Shown: one piece after another, positions 17,555 through 25,973 of the stretch
How the letters are laid out: every line of letters begins with the position of its first letter
Position numbering within the stretch: position 1 is the first letter of the stretch
Assembly: GCA_025751475.1 (NCBI GenBank)
Contig: JAOWLD010000004.1
Coordinates: forward strand, 124,001 to 188,000
DNA: 64,000 nucleotides
Direction: 5' to 3'
DNA from: Rhodobacteraceae bacterium XHP0102
Lineage (GTDB): Bacteria > Pseudomonadota > Alphaproteobacteria > Rhodobacterales > Rhodobacteraceae
Made by a program: the position numbers and the translations under genes
The notes under the pieces: model-generated
The model's input: only the letters and a program-made list of their open reading frames with translations
What the model was told of the DNA's origin: nothing
Databases searched by the model: none

Positions 17555-18667
17555 ATGGCCACGGGTTTTTTCTGGGATGAGCGGTGCTTTTGGCATTCGG
17601 GTGGAAATTATGCCTTTCTTGCGCCTGTGGGTGGCTTGGTGCAGCCCTTGGCCGCTGGGGGCTTGCCTGAAAATCCAGAAACCAAACGGCGTCTGAAAAA
17701 CTTGGTCGAGGTGACAGGGTTATGGTCTGATTTGGTCCCCCGCCATGCCGACCCTGCAACGGTGGAAGACATCCTGCGCATCCATCCCGAAAGCTATCTG
17801 CGTCAGTTCCAAGATATCTCGGCGCAGGGCGGCGGTGAATTGGGTCTGCGCACGCCCTTTGGCCCTGACGGGTTCGAGATGGCGGCCCTGTCCGCGGGGC
17901 TTGCCAAGGGCGCGCTTTTTGCGGTGTTGGAAGGAGAGCTGGACAATGCCTATGCGCTTTCGCGTCCGCCTGGGCATCATTGCCTGCCCGATTTCCCCAA
18001 TGGGTTCTGTCTGCTCGCCAATATCGCCATCGCGATTGAGGCGGCGCGCGCCGAAGGGTTGGCCAGTAAATTTGCGGTCATTGATTGGGATGTGCATCAC
18101 GGCAATGGCACTGAGGCGATTTTTTATGACCGCGATGATGTGCTGACCATATCCCTACACCAAGATCGCAATTATCCGCGCGACAGCGGCGCCTTCGAGG
18201 ACCGTGGATCGGGTGCGGGGGCAGGGTTTAACCTGAATGTCCCGTTGCCCCCAGGGGGCGGGCATAAGGCCTATCTGGAGGCGATGGAACGTCTGGTGAT
18301 CCCCGAGGTGGAACGCTTTGCGCCTGATGTGATTATCATCGCTTGTGGGTTTGATGCATCTGGCGTTGATCCGTTGGGGCGGATGATGGCAGGCAGCCAT
18401 ACGTTCCGTGCGATGGCCCAACAGGTGCGCGCGGCGGCGGATGCGTTTTGCGAAGGTCGCCTCGTGATGGTGCATGAGGGCGGTTATTCTGAACTGCACG
18501 TGCCCTTCTGCGCCCATGCGGTGCTCGAAGTGATGAGCGACAGCCCCATCACCGCCCCCGACCCATTGGCCGAACGGATCGAAGCGCAGCAACCTGATGC
18601 ACGGTTTGATGCATTTGTCAGCGAATGGATCGGTGAAATGGCCGCAAGCCTTGATGATTGGCGCTAA
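17555..18667 (+). CDS. Histone-deacetylase-like amidohydrolase
   Basis: A 370-residue zinc hydrolase of the arginase/deacetylase fold. RPPGHH supplies the two catalytic histidines (His141, His142); the zinc ligands are Asp179 and His181 in [11 protein letters not shown] and Asp267 in [12 protein letters not shown]. Bacterial members (HDAH, acetylpolyamine amidohydrolases, AcuC) remove acetyl groups from small molecules or proteins. The natural substrate is not known; the full set of zinc ligands predicts an active enzyme. AAAGGGGAC precedes the ATG. The CoA-transferase genes follow on the same strand, 98 bases away. Confidence 0.9.
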   Translation: MATGFFWDERCFWHSGGNYAFLAPVGGLVQPLAAGGLPENPETKRRLKNLVEVTGLWSDLVPRHADPATVEDILRIHPESYLRQFQDISAQGGGELGLRTPFGPDGFEMAALSAGLAKGALFAVLEGELDNAYALSRPPGHHCLPDFPNGFCLLANIAIAIEAARAEGLASKFAVIDWDVHHGNGTEAIFYDRDDVLTISLHQDRNYPRDSGAFEDRGSGAGAGFNLNVPLPPGGGHKAYLEAMERLVIPEVERFAPDVIIIACGFDASGVDPLGRMMAGSHTFRAMAQQVRAAADAFCEGRLVMVHEGGYSELHVPFCAHAVLEVMSDSPITAPDPLAERIEAQQPDARFDAFVSEWIGEMAASLDDWR

Positions 18668-18765
18668 CATGGCGCGATGGTCGCTGTGCTGCGCCGCAGC
18701 ACGTTGACTTCATGCGGCTTGCGGGCCAATTTGAAACAAATCTTTTGGCAAAAGGGTGTGGCCCG

Positions 18766-19470
18766 ATGAAGAAAATCTATGGTTCCGCGGCTGAGGCGTT
18801 GAACGGCCTGCTGCAAGATGGGATGCTGATCGCGGCAGGTGGTTTTGGCCTTTGCGGGATCCCTGAGTTGCTCATCGATGGCATTGTGGACAGCGGGGTC
18901 AAGGATTTGACCGTGGCCTCCAACAATGCGGGTGTGGATGATTTTGGCTTGGGCAAACTGCTTGCGACACGCCAGATCAAAAAGATGATGTCTTCCTATG
19001 TGGGCGAGAACGCAGAATTCATGCGTCAATATCTGGCGGGTGAATTGGAGTTGGAATTCAACCCCCAAGGCACTTTGGCCGAGCGGATGCGCGCAGGGGG
19101 GGCGGGCATTCCAGGGTTCTACACCAAAACGGGTGTGGGCACAGTGATTGCCGAAGGCAAAGACCACAAAGAATTTAACGGCGAAACCTATATCCTTGAG
19201 GAAGGGATATTCGCGGATATCTCCATCGTCAAAGCGTGGAAAGCCGATGAAACGGGAAATGCGATTTTCCGCAAAACCGCGCGCAATTTCAACGTGCCCG
19301 CAGCGACCTGTGGAAAGGTCTGCATCATGGAGGTCGAGGAAATCGTGCCCACTGGCAGCCTTGATCCCGATCATATCCACCTGCCGGGAATTTTCGTGCA
19401 TCGCTTGATCCAAGGCACGCATGAGAAACGAATTGAACAGCGCACCGTGCGCCAGCGCGAGGAGGTATAA
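18766..19470 (+). CDS. scoA: 3-oxoacid CoA-transferase, subunit A
   Basis: A 234-residue subunit of succinyl-CoA:3-ketoacid CoA-transferase type. The glycine-rich [15 protein letters not shown] near residue 25 is the CoA-transferase family I signature of the alpha subunit. The enzyme moves CoA from succinyl-CoA to acetoacetate, opening ketone bodies for oxidation. The ATG at 18766 matches the usual N-terminus ([12 protein letters not shown]); the upstream extension to 18658 overlaps the previous gene and is rejected. The next gene, subunit B, begins 3 bases after the stop. Confidence 0.93.
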   Translation: MKKIYGSAAEALNGLLQDGMLIAAGGFGLCGIPELLIDGIVDSGVKDLTVASNNAGVDDFGLGKLLATRQIKKMMSSYVGENAEFMRQYLAGELELEFNPQGTLAERMRAGGAGIPGFYTKTGVGTVIAEGKDHKEFNGETYILEEGIFADISIVKAWKADETGNAIFRKTARNFNVPAATCGKVCIMEVEEIVPTGSLDPDHIHLPGIFVHRLIQGTHEKRIEQRTVRQREEV

Positions 19471-19473
19471 GCC

Positions 19474-20097
19474 ATGTGGGATCGCAATCAAATGGCCGCC
19501 CGCGCGGCGCAGGAACTTGAAGACGGGATGTATGTGAACCTTGGAATTGGGATTCCCACCCTTGTGTCCAATTATATCCCCGATGGCATCACCGTGACCT
19601 TGCAATCGGAAAACGGGATGCTTGGCATGGGGCCTTTCCCCTATGAGGGTGAAGAAGACCCAGACCTGATCAATGCGGGCAAGCAAACGATTACCGAATT
19701 GCCCCATACCGCCTATTTCGACAGCGCCACATCCTTTGCGATGATCCGTGGCGGCAAGATTGCTATGGCGATCTTGGGTGCTATGGAAGTGTCCGAGACA
19801 GGCGATTTGGCCAATTGGATGATCCCTGGCAAGCTTGTGAAGGGCATGGGTGGCGCGATGGATTTGGTCGCGGGTGTGCGCCGTGTCGTTGTGGTGATGG
19901 ATCACACAAACAAACATGGCGAAAGCAAGGTTTTGAAATCCTGCACCCTGCCTTTGACGGGCACGGGCGTGGTGCATCGCATCATCACCAATTTGGGTGT
20001 TCTCGATGTGGTCGAGGGCGGTTTGAAAATCGTGCAACTGGCCGATGGGGTGACAGAGGCAGAATTGCGCGCCGCAACCGAGGCAAAGATCGTCTGA
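19474..20097 (+). CDS. scoB: 3-oxoacid CoA-transferase, subunit B
   Basis: A 207-residue beta subunit. [10 protein letters not shown] places the catalytic glutamate at residue 46, which forms the glutamyl-CoA thioester in this family. The start [18 protein letters not shown] and the [11 protein letters not shown] stretch are typical. It forms the active enzyme with ScoA directly upstream (3-base gap, one operon). It converges with the transglycosylase gene, 7 bases apart. Confidence 0.95.
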   Translation: MWDRNQMAARAAQELEDGMYVNLGIGIPTLVSNYIPDGITVTLQSENGMLGMGPFPYEGEEDPDLINAGKQTITELPHTAYFDSATSFAMIRGGKIAMAILGAMEVSETGDLANWMIPGKLVKGMGGAMDLVAGVRRVVVVMDHTNKHGESKVLKSCTLPLTGTGVVHRIITNLGVLDVVEGGLKIVQLADGVTEAELRAATEAKIV

Positions 20098-20104
20098 ACC
20101 CGTT

Positions 20105-20923
20105 TCAAGGCGCGATGGTGGCAAAAACGCAGCCATCGGAGATCAAGTCAGGTGGCGTGATGCACAACAGCCGCGCCACCTGCCACGCCTCAGCCACCTT
20201 GGGCACATAGGCACGGGTCTCGGCGTAATTCGGCACGCCTTGCGCCGCATCAATCGCCCCTTCGCCCGCATTATAGGCCGCAATCACCAACAGCGGATCA
20301 CGCTCAAACCGCCCCATCAGGAAATCGAGATAGGCCACGCCGCCGCGAATATTCTGCGCGGGGTCAAACGGGTCATCTACGTTGAACCGTGCTGCCGTGT
20401 CAGGGATCAACTGCATCACCCCTTGCGCCCCTGCACGGCTGACCGCATCCGTGGCCCCGCCCGATTCCACCGCCAAAATTGCCAGCGCAAGGGCAGGAGA
20501 GACGCGGGTCTCGATCGTCTCGCGTAGGATCACTGTGCCAAATTCACTGGCCAGCCGCCCCAATCCATCGGCGCTAAACCCATGTTGCTTGTCTTGGGAA
20601 TTGGCAATCAGGGTCAGGGCCGCTTCAAATCGGGGCATACCCCCTTCGCGCCCATCGGGGATATGATCCCAAAACCAGCGGCTGTGCGCGCCTGCGGCAT
20701 TCGCGCCATCGGCGCCAAGATCAGGCGTGCGGGCCGTTTGCGGTAGGGCAGGATCAATCTGAATGTTGATGCGCGTGCCTTGGTGATCTGCGCTTGGCAC
20801 GGTGACGCGGCGCGCATTGAATTCAGGCCAAGGCGGCGGGGCGGGGCCATCTTGCGCCAATGCGCCCGTGCCCATCGCGCCAACCAAGCCGATCATCCAG
20901 AATCGCAAAAATCGCGTTCGCAT
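20105..20923 (-). CDS. Lytic transglycosylase (SLT domain)
   Basis: A 272-residue periplasmic protein with a signal peptide (cleavage after GALAQ), an N-terminal variable region and a C-terminal SLT domain. AVESGG carries the catalytic glutamate, followed by GAQGVMQLIPDTAARF and AAYNAGEGAI, the three conserved blocks of family 1 lytic transglycosylases. It trims peptidoglycan; because the tad pilus locus is transcribed divergently next door, it may open the wall for the pilus, though that is only inferred from position. ATG 20923 is chosen because translation from there starts directly with a signal peptide. Confidence 0.9.
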   Translation of the reverse strand: MRTRFLRFWMIGLVGAMGTGALAQDGPAPPPWPEFNARRVTVPSADHQGTRINIQIDPALPQTARTPDLGADGANAAGAHSRWFWDHIPDGREGGMPRFEAALTLIANSQDKQHGFSADGLGRLASEFGTVILRETIETRVSPALALAILAVESGGATDAVSRAGAQGVMQLIPDTAARFNVDDPFDPAQNIRGGVAYLDFLMGRFERDPLLVIAAYNAGEGAIDAAQGVPNYAETRAYVPKVAEAWQVARLLCITPPDLISDGCVFATIAP

Positions 20924-20995
20924 TAAGCCATTCGCCAGAGATTTTGTAACCCGCGACCATGCTTTGCTGCGTTTTATTAATAAATCAAGCATTTA

Positions 20996-21061
20996 GCGGC
21001 AAACCTGCCGCAAGGTGCCATTAACTTACCCTTAAGAATTCGCGATCTTTTCCCAATCGCG
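20996..21061. promoter_or_regulatory. Two inverted repeats in the divergent gap upstream of the pilin gene
   Basis: A 6-bp inverted repeat (GCGGCA at 20996-21001 with TGCCGC at 21006-21011) and a second one (CGCGAT at 21041-21046 with ATCGCG at 21056-21061) sit in the 244-base gap between the transglycosylase and pilin genes. Either could be an operator or part of a leader structure. No regulator is assigned. Confidence 0.35.
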
Positions 21062-21167
21062 CCCCATTCCCGCCCCGTTTGCAGGTCAAAACGTGTTCAT
21101 CGGCGGGCCAGTAAGGCTCAATGGTTCTAAGGCAAACATACAGCAAATATACATCGGAGTGAAAACT

Positions 21168-21353
21168 ATGAACATGATCAAAAACTTCATCGCATCTGAA
21201 TCTGGCGCAGTGACCGTTGACTGGGTTGTTCTGACTGGCGCAATGGTTGGCGTTGGCATCGCAGCGGCAGCAGCAGTTAGCACTGGCATCACTGGCTTGA
21301 CAGACGACCTCGCAGCCAACTTGGGCGCACAGGTCACCAACCCAGACGATTAA
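21168..21353 (+). CDS. Flp-like type IVb pilin
   Basis: A 61-residue small prepilin. The leader is 13 residues ending in SESG, followed by a 20-plus-residue hydrophobic helix (WVVLTGAMVGVGIAAAAAV). Cleavage is expected after Gly13. At mature position +5 there is Asp18 and at +6 Trp19 where classic Flp pilins have Glu-Tyr; a G-AVTVDW region is known in other Rhodobacterales pilin-like proteins. The start ATG at 21168 has CGGAGTG upstream. It is the first gene of the tad locus and is followed by a terminator hairpin, as expected for a highly expressed major pilin. Confidence 0.85.
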   Translation: MNMIKNFIASESGAVTVDWVVLTGAMVGVGIAAAAAVSTGITGLTDDLAANLGAQVTNPDD

Positions 21354-21381
21354 TGGCCTAGCGCATAGCTTCAAAGATTTT

Positions 21382-21414
21382 ATAAGGCCGCGCCTCGATG
21401 GGTCGCGGCCTTAT
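21382..21414 (+). terminator. Strong hairpin after the pilin gene
   Basis: A perfect 11-bp stem (21382-21392 with 21404-21414) with an 11-base loop begins 28 bases after the pilin stop. The downstream bases (CATTTATA) are only weakly T-rich, so it may act as a terminator or as a 3' stabiliser that lets pilin mRNA accumulate above the rest of the locus. Confidence 0.6.
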
Positions 21415-21771
21415 CATTTATACATGATTGCAATTTTTGATAAACTTCACGGCAATAGGCGCAAACGCGCGCGGCTTTCGCCGCAATCTGGTCGCAAGTC
21501 ATGGCTATCGCTCTACCTTGCGGCGGGGCAGTGTCGTGCGCTTTGGTCAGATGCGCGGCCCTGCCTCAGTCCGCACGAGGTTCGATCGCCAGATCACCTT
21601 GGCGCCTGCCGCACTGCCCCCTCTGACATTTGCGGCGGGCGCACCGTAACACAGGATCATCCCAAAGATTTCTTTGCCTTTCCATCATTCTGCCCGATTC
21701 CGAGGTCACATAGAGGGATGAGGCAAAAAGCGCCGCGCCAGATCGCGCGGCAAGTTCAGAAAGGGTAGACC
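21415..21771 (+). other. 357-base gap between pilin and cpaB with one unassigned open frame
   Basis: No recognised gene lies here. A frame from TTG 21428 to 21649 (73 codons, ending ...PPLTFAAGAP) has a GC-rich third codon position like neighbouring genes, but no ribosome site and no family I recognise; a second overlapping frame from ATG 21424 runs to 21768. The last bases hold the cpaB ribosome site (AAAGGG near 21760). This could be a small unknown gene, a decayed tad gene or a long leader. Nothing else is visible. Confidence 0.3.
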
Positions 21772-22611
21772 ATGCGGATCATTTTCGGATTGGTTTTGTT
21801 TTTGGGGGTCGGTCTGGCAGGTCTTGCCGTGACCTATGCCAAAGATCGGATGGATCAATACAGCGCCGCGCTGGACCAACAACGCCAAGCGGTGATTGAA
21901 ACCACGGAGGTGGTCATTTTGACCGCGCCATTGCGCTACGGTCAGACATTAAATCGCAGCTATGTGCGGGTGATTGACTGGCCTGCTGAATTTGTGCCGA
22001 TTGGTGCCTTTACCAGCATTGATCAGGTTTTCCCCCCTGATGCGGAGGGCGAACGGATGGCCCTGCGCGCCATGGAACGCAACGAGCCGCTATTGCGCGC
22101 CAAGGTGACCGAACCAGGGCAAGATGCGGGTGTTGCCTCGCGGCTTGGATCTGGGATGCGCGCCTTCTCCATCAGTGTTGATGTGACCACGGGCGTTGCA
22201 GGATTCATCCGTCCAGGGGATCGGGTGGATGTTTATTGGACGGGCGGTGGTCGCGGTGAACGGGTCACGCGCCTGATTCAAACGAATTTGCAGATCATCG
22301 CAGTGGATCAGCAGTCCGACCAAGATCAAAACAATCCGATGCTGGCCCGCACAATCACGGTCGAAGCACCGCCAGAGCGGATTGGCGCGCTTGCCCAAGC
22401 GCAGGCTTCGGGCACCTTATCCCTTGCCCTTGTTGGCGTGGGTGATGAAACCGAAAGCGGAATGGTCGAGGTTGGGTTGGACGACATTTTGGGGATCACG
22501 ACTGAAACCGCGGCACCCGCCGAAGTGGCGCAGGCCCCGCAGGTATGCTCCGTGCGGACACGCCGTGGTGGAGAAATCCAGATTGTCCCTGTGCCTTGCG
22601 CGAATAACTGA
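21772..22611 (+). CDS. cpaB: Flp pilus assembly protein CpaB/RcpC
   Basis: A 279-residue protein with one N-terminal membrane helix (IIFGLVLFLGVGLAGLAV), then a SAF domain (RYGQTLNRSYVRVIDWPAEF) and the RcpC/CpaB core (FSISVDVTTGVAGFIRPGDR). CpaB is a periplasmic component that works with the secretin in Flp pilus assembly. AAAGGG lies about 9 bases before the ATG. A strong terminator follows it, separating it from cpaC. Confidence 0.94.
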   Translation: MRIIFGLVLFLGVGLAGLAVTYAKDRMDQYSAALDQQRQAVIETTEVVILTAPLRYGQTLNRSYVRVIDWPAEFVPIGAFTSIDQVFPPDAEGERMALRAMERNEPLLRAKVTEPGQDAGVASRLGSGMRAFSISVDVTTGVAGFIRPGDRVDVYWTGGGRGERVTRLIQTNLQIIAVDQQSDQDQNNPMLARTITVEAPPERIGALAQAQASGTLSLALVGVGDETESGMVEVGLDDILGITTETAAPAEVAQAPQVCSVRTRRGGEIQIVPVPCANN

Positions 22612-22624
22612 GGTCAAACGCCTG

Positions 22625-22664
22625 CGGGCAGGTGGTTATCCCTTCCCACCTGCCCGTGTTTTTT
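22625..22664 (+). terminator. Rho-independent terminator between cpaB and cpaC
   Basis: A perfect 11-bp GC-rich stem (22625-22635 with 22646-22656), 10-base loop and a T-rich tail (TGTTTTTT, 22657-22664) begin 14 bases after the cpaB stop. This is the clearest intrinsic terminator in the window and implies that cpaC starts a separate transcript. Confidence 0.85.
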
Positions 22665-22680
22665 GCGCTGCAAGGATTGC

Positions 22681-22709
22681 TTGCAAATTTGGCCAATCTC
22701 GGACATAAT
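22681..22709 (+). promoter_or_regulatory. Probable promoter for the cpaC operon
   Basis: TTGCAA (22681-22686) and CATAAT (22704-22709) are 17 bases apart, directly downstream of the terminator and about 54 bases before the cpaC start. The following leader is unusually A/T-rich for this genome. Spacing, hexamers and position all support it, but it is a prediction. Confidence 0.5.
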
Positions 22710-22739
22710 TATAAAAAACATATATAAAATACGAAAAAT

Positions 22740-22761
22740 GTGATCAGAGAGGCAGGATCAC
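22740..22761 (+). promoter_or_regulatory. Hairpin enclosing the cpaC ribosome-binding site
   Basis: GTGATC (22740-22745) pairs with GATCAC (22756-22761); the 10-base loop (AGAGAGGCAG) holds the purine-rich ribosome site, and the ATG of cpaC begins one base after the stem. Such a structure could modulate cpaC translation. Confidence 0.35.
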
Positions 22762-22762
22762 G

Positions 22763-24187
22763 ATGCAGATAAGGATCATGGGTCGCATCAGATTAGCGCC
22801 AATTTTATTGGTGTTATTCGCCTGTTTTGCATTTACCCTTGCGCCTGCGTCACCGGCGTTGGCCCAGTCTTTGCGGGTAGTTGAGGGCGGCACGTCCTCC
22901 ACCTTGCGGGTGCCGATGAACCGCGCGGTTGTGGTCGAAAGCGATGCGCCATTTGCGGAATTGTCTATCGCAAATCCCAGTATTGCGGATATCGCGACCC
23001 TGTCCGAGACCAGTATCTATGTTCTGGGGCGCACCCCTGGTCGGACGACCATGACGCTTTTGTCGTTGGAGGGTCGCCTGATCGCCAATGTCGAGGTGCA
23101 GGTGGTGCCCGATGTCACCGAGCTGCGCGAGCGTTTGCGCGAAATCCTGCCCAATGATCAGATCGAAGTGCGCACCGCAAATGACGGGATCGTCCTATCG
23201 GGGCGGGCCAGTTCATTGGCCGCTGCCGAAAGTGCCATGCAATTGGCGGACCGCTATGCGCCGGGCCGTATATCAAACCTCTTGACCGTGGGTGGCGCGC
23301 AGCAGGTGATGTTGCAGGTCCGCTTTTCTGAGATGTCGCGAAATGTGCGCCAGACCCTCTCATCAAGTTTTTCGGGTGGGGCATCTGATGTATTGGCGGG
23401 CACTGGAAATTTGATTGAAGGGACGGGTCTGGCCGCCCCCACATTGCCCTCTGGCCTTGCCTCAAATGGCGCGCTTCTGGGGCGTCAGGGCGCGCTTTCC
23501 GTGACCTTCGGTGCAGGGGCCGCGCAAATGGGAATTTTGCTTGAGGCGCTTGAGGTCGAAGGTCTGGTGCGGACCTTGGCAGAACCGAATTTAACAGCGC
23601 TATCTGGCGAGCCTGCGGAGTTTCTGGCAGGGGGTGAATTCCCCGTGCCTGTGCAGACGAACAACGGCCCGGCCATCGAGTTCAAGGAATTTGGTATCCA
23701 GCTGAATTTCACGCCGACTGTGGTCAGTGATGGTGTGATCAACCTTCAGTTGGACACTGAAGTGTCCTCCTTGGGTGAAACCGTGACCCTTGTGGGCAAC
23801 CAAGTGCCTTCCCTGCGCACGCGGTCTGCATCGACCACAGTGGAAATGCGCGATGGCGAAAGTTTTGCCATAGCGGGGCTGTTGCAGGATGATTTCCGCA
23901 ATTCCATCGGGCAGGTTCCTTGGCTTGGTGATCTGCCTGTGATTGGGGCTTTGTTCCGCTCCGCTTCATATCAGCGCGAACAGACCGAATTGGTGATTAT
24001 CGTGACCGCGCATCTTGTGTCTCCCACCACAAGCTCTGCCTTGGCGTTGCCAACGGATCGCGTGACCATCCCCACAGAAAGCGAGCTGTTTCTATTGGGG
24101 CGCACGACAGGCGCGGGGCGTGGCGGCGCTGCAGGTGATGTGGCGCGGCAAGATTTCAGCGGTTCCTATGGTTATGTGATGGAGTAG
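22763..24187 (+). CDS. cpaC: Type II/III secretin of the tad pilus (CpaC/RcpA)
   Basis: A 474-residue outer-membrane secretin. After a signal peptide (cleavage near ALAQS) comes the pilus-type N domain (RVPMNRAVVVESDAPFAELS), a BON-like segment (ANDGIVLSGRASSLAAAES), then the secretin core ending with VPWLGDLPVIGALFR, the hallmark near the C-terminus of secretins. It forms the outer-membrane pore through which the Flp pilus passes. A terminator and probable promoter precede it. The short lipoprotein gene follows after 5 bases. Confidence 0.95.
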   Translation: MQIRIMGRIRLAPILLVLFACFAFTLAPASPALAQSLRVVEGGTSSTLRVPMNRAVVVESDAPFAELSIANPSIADIATLSETSIYVLGRTPGRTTMTLLSLEGRLIANVEVQVVPDVTELRERLREILPNDQIEVRTANDGIVLSGRASSLAAAESAMQLADRYAPGRISNLLTVGGAQQVMLQVRFSEMSRNVRQTLSSSFSGGASDVLAGTGNLIEGTGLAAPTLPSGLASNGALLGRQGALSVTFGAGAAQMGILLEALEVEGLVRTLAEPNLTALSGEPAEFLAGGEFPVPVQTNNGPAIEFKEFGIQLNFTPTVVSDGVINLQLDTEVSSLGETVTLVGNQVPSLRTRSASTTVEMRDGESFAIAGLLQDDFRNSIGQVPWLGDLPVIGALFRSASYQREQTELVIIVTAHLVSPTTSSALALPTDRVTIPTESELFLLGRTTGAGRGGAAGDVARQDFSGSYGYVME

Positions 24188-24192
24188 GTCCC

Positions 24193-24480
24193 ATGATTGC
24201 GCGTTTCCTTCTGGGGGCTTTGGCCCTGTCCATTCTCACCGCCTGCGAGCCGTTTAATCGCCCTGTTGGGGCAGATTTGGACGAGGGCGGTTTTGGCAAC
24301 CCCACGATGCAAAATATCATGGCGCATCGCAGCGCGCAGCGCACCAACCCGATCATCTATACGGTCAACGCCGCCCAACAACGTCAAGCGGCGGCGGCCC
24401 CTGCCACGCCAAACACCAGCTTGGATCCCGTGGCGATAGCAGGGGCCATGGCCACGGCCGCTGCAGCCTCTGAGAATTGA
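24193..24480 (+). CDS. Short tad-locus lipoprotein (position of CpaD)
   Basis: A 95-residue lipoprotein: signal peptide ending in ILTACE (lipobox), a central FGNPTMQNIMAHRSAQRTNP stretch and an alanine-rich tail. It occupies the place of cpaD between cpaC and cpaE. Full-length CpaD is about twice as long, so this may be a shortened CpaD, in which the block resembling FG-x-N-x-M may be the retained part, or a distinct secretin pilotin. The family is not certain; the lipobox and tight spacing to cpaC are clear. Confidence 0.7.
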   Translation: MIARFLLGALALSILTACEPFNRPVGADLDEGGFGNPTMQNIMAHRSAQRTNPIIYTVNAAQQRQAAAAPATPNTSLDPVAIAGAMATAAAASEN

Positions 24481-24500
24481 CACCGTTCTGAATGAACACC

Positions 24501-24527
24501 GCTTTGTTCTGATATTTCTGACAAAGC
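24501..24527 (+). other. Inverted repeat between the lipoprotein gene and cpaE
   Basis: GCTTTGT (24501-24507) and ACAAAGC (24521-24527) form a 7-bp stem with a 13-base loop, 20 bases after the lipoprotein stop. There is no T tract, so it is at most a weak terminator or a processing site. The rest of the 205-base gap to cpaE shows nothing else. Confidence 0.3.
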
Positions 24528-24685
24528 CGCTGAAAATTCCTCAGTGTTTCGACTTTTTGGCCCCAATCTCGCCGCAGTTTGTCGCGATAACCATCCTAAC
24601 CGGCAGTGGGTCTTTGGGGGTGGTCATTATGTCATGGCTCAGAAGACCCAGTAAAAAAGCGGTTTTGGTAATTGGAAGTGAGCAG

Positions 24686-25960
24686 ATGAGCGCGGATTTG
24701 GACGTTAAACCCACAGACCAGCCCTTTGAGGCCCCTTTGGCCTGCACAGTCGCCCAAGATGTCTATCACTTTGATCTTTTGATCGAAGACATGGAGCAAT
24801 TGTGGGGCGATAAATGGGGCGACCTGAGTTTTGCAGATGCGGTTGAATATTTCGCGCAGCCTGAAGCGAAAAGCCTCAAACTGATTGCGGTGGCAGTCAG
24901 CCATCGGGACGAGGCCGAGATTGGAATGGTCGGTGAAATCATTCGCCGCGCAAAATCCCGTGGCATTCGGGTGTTGCTTATCGCTGGTGATGTCAGCCCA
25001 GCGATGCTGCATCAGTTTTTGAAATTAGGTGCAGATGATTTCGTGCCCTATCCGCTGCCAGATGGTGCGCTGAAAGAGGCTGTTACGCGGGTGATGCAGG
25101 CACCGCAAAACCCTGAGGAGGGGGCGGTGCCGACCCTCAGCACGGCCCGTGGTTTGGCAAAGCCACTCGGGGGCGAGGGTTCGGTCTTTGCCGTGCATGG
25201 GCTTGCAGGCGGGGTGGGTGGCACCTCATTCGCGGTAAATCTAGCATGGGAAATGGCCACGATTGACGCCAGTTTGAAGGGTGCTCTGGCACCCAAGGTT
25301 TGTTTGATTGATCTGGATCTGCAATTTGGCAATGTGGCCACTTTGTTGGATTTGCCGCGCCGCGATATCATTGTGGAAATCCTGTCAGATTTGCAGAGCA
25401 TGGACAGTGATGCGTTGCGTCAAGCCATGCTGACCTATCGCGACAAGCTTTCTGTTTTTACCGCGCCATCGGATATCTTGCCGTTGGATATGATTGGCCC
25501 CGATGATCTGCGGGCACTGATCTCGCTGGCGCGCAAGAATTTTGATCTTGTTATCATTGATTTGCCAACCGCCCTGACGGGTTGGAGCGATACCATTCTC
25601 AACGAAGTTGATATTTACTTCGCAATTCTGGAGTTGGAAATGCGCTCGGCGCAAAATGCATTGCGCTTCGCCCGTGCATTGCGCAGCGAAGGCTTGCCGA
25701 TTGATCGGGTGAAATTCATTCTCAATCGCGCCCCTGGCCTCACGGATCTTAACGGAAAATCGCGGATCAAGCGCTTGGCCGATAGTTTGGATGTATCCAT
25801 CAAGACGCTTTTACCAGATGGCGGCAAGCAGGTTGCCGCAGCCTGTGACCAAGGGGAGCCCTTGGCCTTAAGTGCACGTAAAAATCCGTTGCGCCGTGAA
25901 ATTCAAAAGATTGCCATAAGCCTTCACGCGGGGTTGGCGCAAACGGCAAGCGCCGCATAA
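24686..25960 (+). CDS. cpaE: Pilus assembly ATPase-like protein CpaE
   Basis: A 424-residue protein with an N-terminal receiver-like half (FDLLIEDMEQLWGDKWGD onward, REC fold without an obvious phospho-aspartate set) and a C-terminal MinD/ParA-like half (AVHGLAGGVGGTSFAVNLAW as deviant Walker A, VCLIDLDLQFGN as Walker B). CpaE helps localise Flp pilus assembly to the cell pole. ATG 24686 has GGAAG upstream and gives the N-terminus seen in relatives; an in-frame ATG at 24629 would add 19 residues. cpaF follows after 13 bases. Confidence 0.9.
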   Translation: MSADLDVKPTDQPFEAPLACTVAQDVYHFDLLIEDMEQLWGDKWGDLSFADAVEYFAQPEAKSLKLIAVAVSHRDEAEIGMVGEIIRRAKSRGIRVLLIAGDVSPAMLHQFLKLGADDFVPYPLPDGALKEAVTRVMQAPQNPEEGAVPTLSTARGLAKPLGGEGSVFAVHGLAGGVGGTSFAVNLAWEMATIDASLKGALAPKVCLIDLDLQFGNVATLLDLPRRDIIVEILSDLQSMDSDALRQAMLTYRDKLSVFTAPSDILPLDMIGPDDLRALISLARKNFDLVIIDLPTALTGWSDTILNEVDIYFAILELEMRSAQNALRFARALRSEGLPIDRVKFILNRAPGLTDLNGKSRIKRLADSLDVSIKTLLPDGGKQVAAACDQGEPLALSARKNPLRREIQKIAISLHAGLAQTASAA

Positions 25961-25973
25961 TTGGGGGTTGGGG

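Noticed and set aside
18664-20136. 490-codon open frame on the minus strand across scoA and scoB
   Set aside because: It lies exactly opposite two well-supported genes, is rich in His/Gln as expected for antisense of GC-rich coding DNA, and has no family or ribosome site.
22740-22761. Hairpin ahead of cpaC read as a terminator
   Set aside because: No T tract follows and the ATG begins immediately; it is better seen as a possible translation-control element.
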